The notes under the pieces: generated by a model
Seen by the model: the letters and a program-made list of their open reading frames with translations, nothing else
What the model was told of the DNA's origin: nothing
Database searches by the model: none
Shown: positions 1-16,576 of the stretch, one piece after another
How the letters are laid out: every line of letters begins with the position of its first letter
Position numbering within the stretch: the stretch's first letter is position 1
DNA from: Vitrella brassicaformis
Taxonomy: Eukaryota > Sar > Vitrellaceae
NCBI GenBank assembly: GCA_001179505.1
Contig: CDMY01000227.1
Coordinates: forward strand, 78,114-142,113
Direction: 5' to 3'
DNA length: 64,000 bases
Translations under genes and position numbers: made by a program

Positions 1-4463
<4,463 letters not shown>

Positions 4464-4720
4464 GGCGTCAGTTGGCCCAGCACCGCCGCCGTATCTTGCC
4501 GCACATCTGAGTCGACCGGTTCGAAAGGTGTGCAGGACTCGATCTCACCGCTCCTCTACGCAGCATTGAGACCCTGAGGAGTGAGTGAAGCGAGGGACGT
4601 GGCGAGATAAGCCCGGCGTCCTCACCCTCTGGCACGCGAGCTAAGCTCGCAAGAGGTCCTTCGTTTTGCCTTCAAGGATGCTACGCTTGGCTGTCACGTG
4701 ATTCGATTCGTCGCACCGGT
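4464..4720. promoter_or_regulatory. Divergent intergenic region, ABCC / NB-ARC gene
   Basis: These 257 bases separate two head-to-head start codons, so they probably hold both promoters. They contain the imperfect palindrome GCGAGCTAAGCTCGC at 4636-4650, part of a motif shared with other divergent regions. No TATA box is obvious. Confidence 0.6.
4641..4652 (-). promoter_or_regulatory. Shared promoter motif TTGCGAGCTTAG
   Basis: The minus strand reads TTGCGAGCTTAG here, 69 bases before the NB-ARC start codon and about 180 bases before the ABCC start. The core TGCGAGCTTAG recurs exactly in the divergent regions at 36135, 48523 and 60292. Function is inferred from recurrence and position only. 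Confidence 0.55.
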
Positions 4721-7700
4721 GTGAATCGTGATCTACACAGATCGATGCGGCAGCAGACAGCGTCCGTGCCGGCGGGATCATTTCGGGAGGGAGTCCATTT
4801 CGCCCCTCCTCCCTCGCCCTCGCCGTCACCCAGCCCGTCGCCCTACGGTCCTCAGTCAGCTGGGATGGGGTATCAGCCTGGCTACGATGCGGAGGTCGAC
4901 GTGGCTGGCGGGGAGAAGAGACCCTTCACCTCAGGTACGACGCACGCACGACGGTCCGCCGGTCTGTCCAGATGGACTGACGGGTGTGTCTGTGTCATCA
5001 CACGGGAGGGAATGAGGAGGGAGATCTCTACTGCCGCCTCTCTGCATTTGCATCTGTGTGCTGTGTGTGTTCTGTCGTGTGCTGGTTCATATCAAAGGGG
5101 ATGGTCGCTGGTTCTTGCCTCACTGTAGCGGTCATGCGCTGGAGGGGCGCGTGAGTGCCGCGCCCAAGAAGAAAGATCGACTCGTCCTCGAGTTCGCACT
5201 GCCGGGCGGTGGCGTCAAGAAGGTACACACACGCAGAGGCGCACACAAACACAAACACACACGGGCGCGCACTCAGTGATCGATCTTTTGTCTGTGTGTG
5301 TCCTCTTCTCTCCGTGTGTCGTGTCGGTGTGTGTGTGTCAGTTTTACCAGTGTAACTTTTGTCGCGACGAGAAGGGCATTCAGGAGTGGGTCTTCCACAA
5401 GAACTACGTCCACCAGCACATCCCCCGCCACCACAAGAACCACTGCCGCCTCTGCCAGTGGTGCGAGCAGCTCATCTTCGAGGAGGTCTTCGACACTCAC
5501 ACCAAGACATGCGAGAAAAGGGGCAAAGTCGTCAAGTCACAAACCGGCAGACGCAAGCGGGTCCAGGTTCACCCCCACTACCACCAGCAGCAGCAGCACA
5601 TGGACAACACACCAATGTCCATGCTCACCACAGCCGGCCCGCAGTCGCCCCAGGGGTCACAATACAGTGGAGTCGGCTCGCCCACGCCCTACCAGCAGCA
5701 GCAGCAGTCCTACTCGCCCCAGCCCAACTATGAGAGCGCTGTGCAGCACCGCCAGTTTATCGCGCAGCAGGCACTTGGCAGCCACGACAGCCCGGCGCCC
5801 TTCGTCTTTGGCGAGGCGTTGGCCTTGCCGCCCTCCCTCAATATGAGCGGCGACACAGCCCCCGACAGCCAGCAGACACAGACAGCCAACTTCGGCAGCC
5901 AACCGACGGCCCACTTCGGGCTGTATCCCAATGGCAATGGCGGGGATCAGCCGCTGTCGCCCCCGACCTCCCCCCTTCCCCCTCCCCCTCCCTACCCACG
6001 AGTCAGCAACCCCTACCACTACTCCAACATCAACATGCAGCAGCAGCAGCAGCAGGAGGCTGCCACCCCGCCCCCGTCGATGATAGCTGGCCCCGCCTAT
6101 GGTGTGCCAGCTGGGCAGGCGCAGCCCTCTCATCCCCCCACACCGTCGCCCGAGCCGCCCTCGTTCATGCAGCGTCTTGCCAGCCAGTTCTCGCGCATGG
6201 TGCCGGGGCACACGCAGTCGAGCCCCGCCCGTCCCCCATCTCTCGACCAGGCCGTCACCCCAGACCCATCAGCATCAGCTACAGCAGGCCAGCTGCAGCA
6301 GGATAGAGTGACGGTCAAGCAGGAGTCCGGTGGGTCAGATTACGGTCCCCATGGAACGATGTCTGTGGCCATGCCCTTGCCCGTGTCGATGTCCATGCCC
6401 ATGGGCACCACCTTCGACACTGGCCTCCTCAAGTCACAGTCGGGGTCGTCACTGCAGCTGGGTTTTGATAACGAGGCCGGCCTGCCCTCAATCCCCGAGC
6501 ACGACTACGGCGAGGGTATCCAGATGGACGGCACCGGGCCCGGCCTGACCCTCTCCCTCTCCCTACAGACCCCGCGCGACAACGACATGGACGCCGACGC
6601 CCTCCCCGCCGCCCCGCACGAGAGCGACTACCTGGGTGGCGGGGTGGCTTCCTCATCGGTCGACTACGGCTACATGGGAGGAGGGGGTATGGGCGAGGCT
6701 ATGGGTGGCCCCAACGCCCTGGCGCAGGAGCCGTGGCCATGGGAGGGGCAGCTGGACACCGCCGACATCGTCAAGCGGGAGGCGGCCGACAAGCGAGGGC
6801 TCACGACTTCGATGCAGGACGTGCTGCCGGGCGCCAAGCGGCAGCGGGTGCAGAGCGTGGCCGAGGAAGAGGACAGCGTCAGTGGCAGCGTCGACTCGAG
6901 CACGGACAAGGGCCACCGCAGCAACAGATACTCGGACAAGACATACGAGACAGTGGAGATCAGAAGCCCCTTCAGCCAGAACTCCGCTGCAGCCACAGCC
7001 ACCCAGCGTGGCACGCCGCCTTTCGGCGGGCAGCCCGGGTCGATGCTGGCGGTGCCGCCCACTCCATATGACCTGGGAGCGCCTGTGGGCAGCACCAGTG
7101 GTTCTGTGGCGAGCTTCCCTGCTGGTGCGGTTCTGCCGACCAACCAGGTGCAGCTGAGTGAGAGCCTGCTGCAGCAGATCCGGGAGAGCGGCAATGCCGT
7201 GGAGCTGCTGAAGGAACGGTTTGACATCGACTCGGAGGTCGACCTGGACGCCCTGCTCATGTACGCAAGAGAGCGAGTTCGCAAGAGAGAGACAAGGAAC
7301 ACAGACAGGCCGACTGTCCATATTTCTCTCCTTGTCTGGTCTGCCTGTAGGTATCTGCTGAGCGAGTCGACGGCCGTCCCTCAGCCTCCCAACCGTGGGC
7401 TCGGTCCCGGCTCCGGCGTGGGCGACACGGCGTATTGGCACCCGGTTGTGTCCCACCTCTCACAAGACGACTTCTCGCGGGGCATGTGTATCGGCATGGA
7501 CGCACGCGGCCTCGTCTCGTTCGACACCACCACAGCCGGGCAGACCATCGGCCTGGTGCCCGAGATCTCACGTGTGGCCGAGCAGCGTGACTGGTTCTGC
7601 TGCAAGATAAGCACGTCAGCTGTCGACTCGACTGCTGTGGTGGGCAAGGAGGAGCCGACCATCAAAAAGGAGAAGGATGGCGGCGAGAAGGCCGGGCAGG

Positions 7701-10700
7701 AGGGCACCACCGGCAAGCAGCGGATGCGGTCGCCCATGGGTGCGGTCAAGGCGCTGGGGTCGTCGATATCGCGCTCAGGGTCATCCCCCAAGGCGGCTTA
7801 CGAGTCCATCCCCACTCTGCGGCGGCAGAGCAACACCAACGAGTCCCTGCAGCGCAGCCTCTCCATCCCACCCAACCACAGCCACGTCCTCGTCTGCCTC
7901 TATGGCCGACAGCTGGCAAAGGTGGCCTACGGCGTGCAGCCGAGCCCCGGTGATTTCCTGGTGCCCTCTGGCGACAACGACGGTCTCTGGCGCATCCGTG
8001 ACGCCGGCCCGGCCCTCAACCGGTCACTCACGTCCCCCGGACAAATAAAGGAGGACACAAAGAAGGCCGCGGGAGACAGTGATGATGACCTCAAGGGCGG
8101 TGCTGCGGGCGCGTCGGCGTCGGCTGACGACCTCCTGGAGAAGAGCGTGCGCAAGGGCGGGCAGCTCAACGGCACCATCAGCAGCGTGCGCGTGGTCTCG
8201 TCTCGAATGACGGCCGACTCGTGTGTGGAGGTGGAGGTGGTCATGAACCAGCCGCTCATCCAGTCCCTGCTCTCAGAGATCCTCGAGTACGTCAAGGCCA
8301 CCAAGCCCAAGGACGGCGTCGACACCCTCACGAGCGAGGGCGTGCTAGGGAGCCCCACGTCCCTCGAGCGCCTCTACGCCTCCCTGGAGCGGCTTCACGC
8401 CGCCCTCCCTGCCAAGCTGTTCGTCCCCCCGCCGTACGACAAGCTGGTCGGCCGTTCGCGCGAGCTGCAGGCCATAAGCGAGGTGTACCGGCGACAGGAG
8501 GCGGTGCACGGCGCCACGCCCCTACTTCGGGTGGTGCAGCTGTGCGGCCTCCCGGGGGTGGGCAAGACCTGTGTGGCGGTCGCCTACTGCCACCACTACC
8601 TACGCGCGAGCGAGCCGGCGACGGTTGTCTCGACGGATGCGCCACGCCCACAGACGTCGGGCAGCGCCACGAGCACCAGTGCCAGCACGGCCACGGGGGG
8701 TGACCTGGTGCAGCTGGTCAAGCGTGACATTCACGGCAGCGGCGGTGGCGGTGGCGGTAGTCAAGACTTCTCGGAGTACGACCTCATCCTGTGGCTCAAC
8801 GGGGAGTCGCGCGAGGATCTGCGCAAGAGCTACCGCCGGCTTGCGCGTGACCTCAATCTGTACCTGGAGAACCAGGACCTCACTGAGGATCAGGTGGCCG
8901 CTGCCCTCAAGATGGAACTCCTCAGGTGAGCCAGCCACACACAGAGGCAAACCAAACAGGAAGAGTGAGGTCACCCACTCCTGAATGTGTGAGTCTGGTG
9001 TCTGTGAGTGTGTGCAGGTCGAGTCAGCGCGGCATCCGGTGGCTGGTGGTGCTTGACGGTCTGGACGAGACGGCTCTCGCAGTGGATGACATCGTCCCCA
9101 CCAACGCCCGCGGCCACGTCCTCATCACCGCTCGTGTGCCACGACTGCAGTACGCCCAGCGAGGCCAGTGTCTCGAGATCGAATCTCTGACCCTCCAGGA
9201 CGCCGCCAACATACTCATCCGGGCCATCCAGCCGCCGCCCGCACTGGCCCTCACCACGGCTGATACTAGCGATCGTGACGAGAGCAGCCCTCCTACCACC
9301 CCACACCGCCGTCTGCCCAAGAGCGAGATCGTGGCGGCTCGCAAGCTGGCGGAGGCGGTGGGGTGTCTGCCCATCCAGCTTGCGCACATTGAGGCCTTCT
9401 TCCGGGCTGGTGGGGAGCTGGGGCTGACCTACGACGAGTTCTACCAGCGGTGGTTTGTCGAGAACAACCCTGACCTACAGGTTCGCACAGATGCGATGCA
9501 GGAGGGGACGGGAGGAAAGACAGACCCAGAGGCCCATCCCATTCGTCATGTGTGCGTGTGTGTGACAAACAGGAGGCTTTCAACACGTTTGTGGCCCGCA
9601 CTCTGGACGAGGAGCCGGCGAGTGTTGCCATGGTGGCGACGTACGAGTCGTTGTCGAAGCAGAGTCAGGCGGGTGGCCGCATCGCCGAGATGCTGGCGTA
9701 CTGGGCGCCGTCGCCCGTCGGCTTCCCCAAGTGGGAGGAGCTGTTCAACGCCATGGTGGGCGTCAGCCCCAGAGTCCACGACAACGGATGGTCGCCATTC
9801 CTGGTACGCACGCAGCGCAGCGCAGCGCAACGCAGAGGGAGGGAGGGAGGTGGAGAGGTCGACTACGAGTACACGAGTGTGTGTGTGTTGCAGGACGATC
9901 CGAATCCGAATCGCGAGAAGTGGCTGCGTCGTTTCCAGAGAATATTCACCATCATACTGCTGCTACTCGCATTCGTCTTCGGTAGGCGAGACAGAAAGGC
10001 AGACAGCGACGAGTGTGACACCAGGCCTGTAGGGACATGGGTCGACCGCTGTGTGGTGTCGTCGTGGTGTGTGGCCTGTGCAGGTATCCGTTCCGCGATG
10101 TTGAGCTGGGAATCGCTCAAGGAGTCCCTGCCGAAGCCATGGCAGCAATACCTCGTCGGTACGCCACCATGATAGCAACACACGCACGCACACACTTTTT
10201 CTTGTTCTGCTTTTTTCCTGACACTACAGCGGCTGTGTTGGGTCTGGTGATTGTTGGCCTGATGTTGCTGGGGGCATACTACCTGTCGAGAATGCCATTC
10301 AGCTTCCTCAGGCGCCTGTGCCTCCGGAATCAACCCAAAGTCAACCCAAAAGAGGTGAGGTGCAAAGGCACACCGACCGACCCGACTGACGCGCACAGCA
10401 CAGCACAGCACAGCACACGGATAGCTAACGGCAATGTGTTGTGTGTGTTTACTGACTGATGCTATGCAGCGCATCCTGTTTGTCGTCGATGTGGGCTTCG
10501 ATGCACGCGGACGGCTGCCCACACAATACTGCGAATACGTAAGTGAGAGGGATGCAGTCAATGGCACAAGCACTACAGAGGCACAGTGAGTGACCTACAC
10601 ACGCTGTGTGTTGCTCTGAATCAATATCATCCATCCATCAGATTGAGAGCGGTGCCGATTGCAGCGGCTGCGGGCGCCACATCGACCTGAAGCAGCCCCA

Positions 10701-12347
10701 CGCCTCCATCTTCAGCTGCGTCCAGTGCGACGGCTTCATGCTCTGCCGCAAGTGCTACTACTCCGAGCGCTTCCGCAAGCACAAGATCCCCACCCCCTGC
10801 CTCTCTAACGAGGCCTCCAACGTCGCCTCCCCAGGCAGTCCTCTCGGCTCGCAACTCACCGCGACAGACGAGTGTGAAACCACCGGCCATTGTTGCGGCG
10901 GCTGGTGGATCGCTCTGTACCACAGAGGGCCGAAGGAGCAGCTGGTCGGCGAGTCGGCGCCTCGTGAGGAGGAGGAGGAGGTGTTGTCTGTGTGGGGGAT
11001 CCTCAAGACGCATGGCATCCTCAAGCTGGACATGGCCGACAAGACGGGTCGCGTGCACCCCTTCTTTCAGAAGGCGCTGCGGGACCATTTGGCGCACGAG
11101 GCGGAGGTCACCCTCAGCTGGGAGGCCAAGCGCAAGATCCGAACCAGCCTCTTCACCTCCATGTGGATACTTCAGCGGCTCATGACACGAGACAACCGCT
11201 CCTCGAGACCTGCAGACCCATCACAGGTCGGTCAGCAGCCTGATACACACACACACACACACACACACAGAGGGAGAGAGGGAGAGAGAGATGCGTACTT
11301 AGCTCTATATCTCCTTCCTTCTCACTGACAGCGTGAACACTTGGCTGCGATGAATCCGCACATCGACCACGTGGCGCGTTACATGGAGCGCTGCAAGCTG
11401 ATGCGCAAGGGCCTCTTCAGGCGGTACGTCATCCAGAAGAAGTGGGCGGGCGAGCCAGAGCCAGAGGACGTCGCCGTCGACGTCTCCCTCCGCGGCATGC
11501 CCACCGGCGACCTCGAGGTCAAGCAAGTCGTCTCAGGCGTCACCAGCCCCTCCCTCGACTCGCAGGGCGGCGAGCAGGGGCAGAGCAACCCCGACAGCGA
11601 TCTGCAGGTGCAGAACAGCAAACTCAACGTCTCCCTCTGCGCCATGGCCGGCTCCCCCCAGCTCTCCGGCCACTCGCGCGTCTTCCCCTCCGTCTCCTTC
11701 CTGTCCAACATGTCGGGACTCGGTGACATGTTCCCCCCGTCAGCCACCGACCTCCTGGCCTCCCTCCCTGCCGCCCGGACCACCGCCAACAGCGGGCCGT
11801 TCTACATCGACTCCACCTCACCGGACAAAGGTGGCCGCCGGGTTGTGCGTGTCAAGGACGTGGGCGGCACGCCGTCCTTCGGGATGCCGTCGGACATCAT
11901 GACGAGCTCGCATCGGGTGTTTATGTCGAGCCCTGACACGTACAAGTCGGCGTCAGGCCGGCGGACGGCCATGAATCCGCGGATGAAGCTCGAGGTGCCT
12001 TCGTCCTTGAGTGGGCACCAGCAGCAGCAGCAGGTGCAGGGGAGGGTGTCTGACGGGCGGTTCAGGGTGTATGAGAGCCTGCTGGAGGCGTTTGAGAAGC
12101 GGGGAGATAGGGACAAGGCTCGCCATCACACCGCCCCCGCCCCCGAGCCGTCACCCTCACCCTCACTCTCGTCAGCTGCCGAGGTCAGGAGGAGAGAGAA
12201 AGACAGACAGCGCAGTAACGAAGGGATCAGGTCACGACTGGTGGTTGTGTTGTGTGGACGTGTGTGTGTATGCAGGCGTTGGTGGATCGCACCGTGGTCA
12301 AAATAATGGAGTCCCCCCGCACCCCACACCAGGAAGGAGAACCCTAG
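4721..12347 (+). CDS. NLR-like NB-ARC (STAND) ATPase with zinc fingers, membrane helices and ZZ-type finger
   Basis: Thirteen exons are inferred: 4721-4934, 5098-5222, 5342-7260, 7351-8925, 9018-9480, 9573-9803, 9894-9981, 10084-10158, 10230-10354, 10470-10538, 10642-11226, 11332-12183 and 12276-12347. All junctions keep frame and give about 2130 residues. Order of parts: an N-terminal Cys/His cluster (CNFC, HCRLCQWC, HTKTC); a long Gln/Pro/Ser-rich region; a region with CLYGRQLAKV and GDFLVPSGDNDG; then an NB-ARC domain with PPYDKLVGRSREL, P-loop GLPGVGKT, LILWLNGESREDLRKSYRRL, and Walker B WLVVLDGLDE followed by GHVLITARV. Two hydrophobic helices follow (IFTIILLLLAFVFG; VLGLVIVGLMLLGAYYL), then a ZZ-like finger (CSGC, CVQC, LCRKC) and a Ser-rich tail. 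NB-ARC proteins are nucleotide-controlled switches, often immune or cell-death sensors; the role here is unknown. The last exon junction has an alternative (12230/12276, ending at 12306). Confidence 0.82.
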
Positions 12348-14591
12348 CGGCGAGGCGAGCCACCACCACCACCACCACCAGGCTCGCGGCCAGACTGCGT
12401 GCTTTCTGGCTGGTGCTGGTACATATCTCTTGGTGGTCTGCCTGGTCTGTCTATCTGTGCCGCCTTGCCTTGGTCCTTATCGGTCTGTGTGCTCTTGTCT
12501 GCCTTTATCACCTCTCGTCGTGTGTGATGCCGTGCCGTGCCGTGTCGTGTCCAGCTGGCTCTGTGCTGTCTTGATCCAAATGGCTGGCTGGCTGGCTGGC
12601 CGCCTCGGTCGGGGAGTCCGGGTGATTTGTTTTGATAAAGGGGGTGGGGGGTGGGAGGTGGGCCGGTGGCGGCGATGGGTGGCTGGTTTCGGATGGCTTG
12701 ACTGACTGACTGGCAGCGCAGCGTGATGTGATGGATGGGATGCTTTATGACTGACCATTTTTTGCTGTCAATGTGCGACCGACAGCCGAGCCGGCTCTGA
12801 CTGACTCACTCACTGACGCACTGACGTGCCCTTGTCTGTCTGTCTGTCTGTCTGTCTTGTCTGTACCATATCACCGTCACCATCGTCCGTCCATCAGAAT
12901 GAGTTGAATGAGATGAATGGATGAGAGCAGGCCAGGTCTGCTCGCTTTTCATGACTTTCAATCAACGGCCGGCATGCAACCACTGCCTGCGAACCTGGGC
13001 GTGGGTGTCGGTGTGGGTGTGTCTGTGTTTCCCCTACCTACCACCCTTTTTTAATAGATCGATCCATGCGTGAGCAAAGAAAGGGGCTGGGCTGGCGATG
13101 GATGATATCAGACCACATTCTTGTCTGCGAATCGACCGTCGGCAGCCGTCAGTGGCCTGTTTCCAAGTGCGACAGCAATCTCTGTCTCTGTCCGCCGGTT
13201 TGCGGGGAGAGGTGGCGGTTGCCTTCGCCGTGTGGAAGCAGCCACCGATGTTGGGTGGGTGGATGGATGGATGGATGGACGAAGTAGTGGGTGGAAGACA
13301 GGAACCTAGTGGTCTCTGCTGGTGGAGTCAGTCGGGCGTGTACTCCCTCCTGTATTTTTTGCCCCCATCCGTGCACGAGATGGATGAGGATTCATTCGTA
13401 TGGATGATTGGATGGTGGATAAGTGTGTGTGAGCTTTGGATGGAGTCGATCTGTCTGTTGGATGTCGGATGGATGGATGGATGTGCCTTAAGCCTCTTCT
13501 CAGTTCTCGAGGAGGTAATTGTTTAGTGCCTGGCTGTCTACCTTCCTGGCTGGCTGACTGCCTGCCTGCCTGCCTGCCTGCCGAGAATGCAGCAATGGAG
13601 TGTTTAAGTGCACACATCAACACGGGCAGGCGGCACAGCGGGCTTCACTCACTCAGGCAGTCTGTCTGTCTGTCTCTGCGTGTGTGTATGGGCGGTGGGG
13701 TTGTGTCGTGTCGTGTTGTGTGGCGTGGCGCGGCGTGATGTTTTTTTATCCAGTGATACATGTGTGTGAGTGCGTGTGCGTGTGGCCCTTGCTGAATAGG
13801 CGTTGCGTCGCATGGACACCTTTCTTTCTCTCCAACTCGTTGGTGGTCGGTGTGTATGTGTGTGTGTATGTGTGTATGTGTGGATGTTGGGCAGGGGTGT
13901 CTGTCTGTCTGGCTGCGTTGGTGACTCAGCGTCGTGTGCTGATTGAGTCAATGCATTGCAGCCCCTATATCACCCGCATGGCTGCCTGGCTGGTGGCAGG
14001 AGTCATTCGACCGATACACACACACACACACACATTCACAGGTCCACATGGATGCTGTCATGACACTTTATGGATCGCCATGTCTTGTCGCCCCGGCCAC
14101 ACCCCACCCACACACACGCACCAGCCATCGATTAGAAAAGGGCTCTTCTATCATTGACGAGCCGAGCCGCCTCCTTTCGCCCCTCACGCCCAGCTGTAAA
14201 CACATCAGAAAAGACCATAAAAGGACCAAAATAAACGTCAATCGACGGACGAGAAAGAAGCGGCCAGTCTTCTAGTCAGATCAGTCGTTTGGCAGTGTGG
14301 AGAGGGGACAGGCGCCTATCCTTTGACGCCATACCCTTAATTAATTACGTGTGTTGTTGTACACTCGGCTGAGCTGGCTAAAGATGGTAAATGGTGTGTT
14401 GTGTTCTGTGGCCTGCAGGGTACCTACCTAGCCAGCCCCACACCATCCTAGGTGCTATGTATGACCCACTGCAGGCGAAAACAAAACACACGACGGACGA
14501 AGCACAGCACCCTAGTAGGGGTGCAAAAACCGACAAAGAGCGATCCAAGGCCAGCAAACAGAGCAGCCAAACAGCCAAACAGACAGACAGG
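12348..14591. other. Intergenic, microsatellite-rich
   Basis: I see no supportable gene. The region holds a run of TGTC units (about 12836-12857), TGGA units (about 13256-13279 and 13470-13481), CTGC units (about 13555-13582) and TG tracts (about 13850-13885). Open frames here translate the repeats and carry no recognisable domain. It is a tail-to-tail gap and probably includes 3' untranslated sequence. Confidence 0.6.
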
Positions 14592-14702
14592 CTAACAAAC
14601 GCGTGTGTGTAGACCACCGCCAGACCAACCAAGCAGCCAAGGGGGCACCACTATAAGCAGTGAGTGAGAGCCATCCTTCCGTATCCGTGCCCTCCTGCCC
14701 TG

Positions 14703-15002
14703 NNNNNNNNNNNNNNNNNNNNNNNNNNNNNNNNNNNNNNNNNNNNNNNNNNNNNNNNNNNNNNNNNNNNNNNNNNNNNNNNNNNNNNNNNNNNNNNNNN
14801 NNNNNNNNNNNNNNNNNNNNNNNNNNNNNNNNNNNNNNNNNNNNNNNNNNNNNNNNNNNNNNNNNNNNNNNNNNNNNNNNNNNNNNNNNNNNNNNNNNNN
14901 NNNNNNNNNNNNNNNNNNNNNNNNNNNNNNNNNNNNNNNNNNNNNNNNNNNNNNNNNNNNNNNNNNNNNNNNNNNNNNNNNNNNNNNNNNNNNNNNNNNN
15001 NN
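14703..15002. other. Assembly gap, 300 N
   Basis: Exactly 300 N, the conventional length for a gap of unknown size. It interrupts the 3' part of the minus-strand gene to its right. Confidence 0.99.
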
Positions 15003-16279
15003 TTCCTCGTACTGCGTGTGTGTGAGGTGCCACTTGGTGACCTCACTGATCTGCCTGTCATAGCCCGGCACCCTGGCACGGTTGTCGGCTATCACGCCCT
15101 CAAAAAGGGGCGCCGACACGACGAACCACTCGACCATATCGCACCCCCGACACACCACCACCAGCCGCCCGCCAGTCAGAGTGGACGCCAGCCCCTCGTA
15201 CTGCCGCTGCATGAACCTGGGCATGTGGGACAGGCCCACCCACATGGCCAGGCCCACCGCACCGTAAGGATTGCCCAGGGTATTGACGTCCCACCAGTTG
15301 GCGAAGAGCTCCGTCCCCTCCTGCCTCTCCCTCTCGGTGGCTGGGGTAAATAGGTTGACCTGCTTCATGGCGCCATAGGATGTCGGGAACCACCCCACCG
15401 CCCCTGCACTCGGGTCGGTCAGCACCACGCCCATCACCGTGCCCTTCCGCGCGCCTCTGCCCTTGGAATTCACCTCCATCAGCACGCCCTCGCCCAGCAC
15501 GCAGCTGCCGCTCACGTCACTGACCAGGGCGTACGTGCGCCAGATCTGGGGCTGCTTGAGGTGCTTCTCGTCCTCGGTGTCAGGGAAGACGTCTGCCAGC
15601 GACTGATGTAACACACCACACACAGTGACACAGACACCCAGAAAAGGTCAAGAGTATGTGTGTGTGTGTGTGTGTGTGCTGCGTACCTTGGCCTTTGAGA
15701 ACTTCTCGAGAAGTTCCTCCCTCGTCATGCCCATGAGGGTGGCGGGGGCGTCTGTTGGTGTGGAGCTGCCTGCACAGCACATCCAAATGCGCACGCACAC
15801 ACACCTGTGAGTCCATCGTACGTATCATCTGTGTGCGCACCTGTGGGTGTGTAGGTGCAGGTGTAGGTGTCTGTGGTCGATGTGCGACTCATTGGCGAGG
15901 TACACGTATCCTCGTAGGTCCTGAAGAGGTCGTCACACACAGACGAGAACGTCAGTGACCTTGTGGAATGCAATGCATGCTGCAGCCATGGAAAGGTGTG
16001 TGATCGACACTGCCGTACCCGTAGTTGCAGACGCGTCCGTCAGCACTGCCGTACCCGTAGTTGTACTGGTAGTGCCCCTGCATGCGCCCCTGCATGCGAC
16101 AAGTACAGCCACCAAGACAGACATGACATGGGTGTAATTGGTGTGCAATGTGCATGCCATTGGTGGTGTGAAGTGCGCGTCCAGTCTGGACAGCAGTGTC
16201 TTTCCCCTCTTACCTGCATGTGGCTGGTGGTGCTGCCACCCTGTGGCCAGCCGCTCGTAGCTACGTTGGGCATAGGCAT
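15003..16279 (-). CDS. Unknown protein, 3' part lost in assembly gap
   Basis: I do not recognise this gene. The best-supported piece is the exon running from about 15607 down to the gap, which begins SLADVFPDTEDEKHLKQPQI and contains WWDVNTLGNPYGAVGLAMWV and LVVVCRGCDMVEWFVVSAPL. A splice joins it to an upstream exon ending REELLEKFSKAK (low end about 15688). Further upstream, the start ATG is probably at 16279 (MPMPNVATSGWPQGG), preceded in frame by a stop, with a donor at 16213. A middle exon near 15990-16098 encodes a Tyr/Gly-rich stretch from a 20-base direct repeat. The splice between 15900 and 15990 is unresolved. The protein may resume left of the gap, but the frame there cannot be known. 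Confidence 0.55.
16008..16063. repeat. 20-base perfect direct repeat, 36-base period
   Basis: CACTGCCGTACCCGTAGTTG occurs at 16008-16027 and again at 16044-16063. On the minus strand it encodes the duplicated peptide NYGYGS. The 36-base period keeps the frame, consistent with a recent in-frame duplication inside an exon. Confidence 0.85.
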
Positions 16280-16576
16280 GATGCCTGCGCCCCAGCCTCA
16301 GCAAATTGCCGTCCCGCGGATGGAGCGGAGAGCAAATGTCACTTCTTCAATCGAATACGCCAAGTGCGCTCTGGTGGCAATGCACGTGCCGCACTCCTTT
16401 GAACTCTGCAGAGCCTCTCGAATGCCTGCTGCAGAGCCGATGTTTCTGATTGTCCGTGAAACTGTTTAAACCCTGACGATCGAAACCCGACTCACGGAGC
16501 CAGCCGTCCACGGAGCGGCCATTTGGCTCTCCCCCTCAGCCGCTCGTCACCACTGCACACAACAGCAACAGCAGCA
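16280..16576. promoter_or_regulatory. Divergent intergenic region, unknown gene / lipid kinase
   Basis: These 297 bases lie between head-to-head starts at 16279 (-) and 16577 (+). I find no copy of the shared TGCGAGCTTAG motif. It is a probable bidirectional promoter by position only. Confidence 0.45.

Noticed and set aside
4799-4850. Pro-Ser repeat at the start of the NB-ARC gene as frame-shadow noise
   Set aside because: Kept as coding: the exon joins in phase to the next one and the Pro/Ser composition matches the disordered regions further on.
13600-14157. Open frames of 100-185 codons on both strands
   Set aside because: They translate TG, TGGA and CTGC repeats, have no domain, and no splice partners; this is intergenic repeat DNA.
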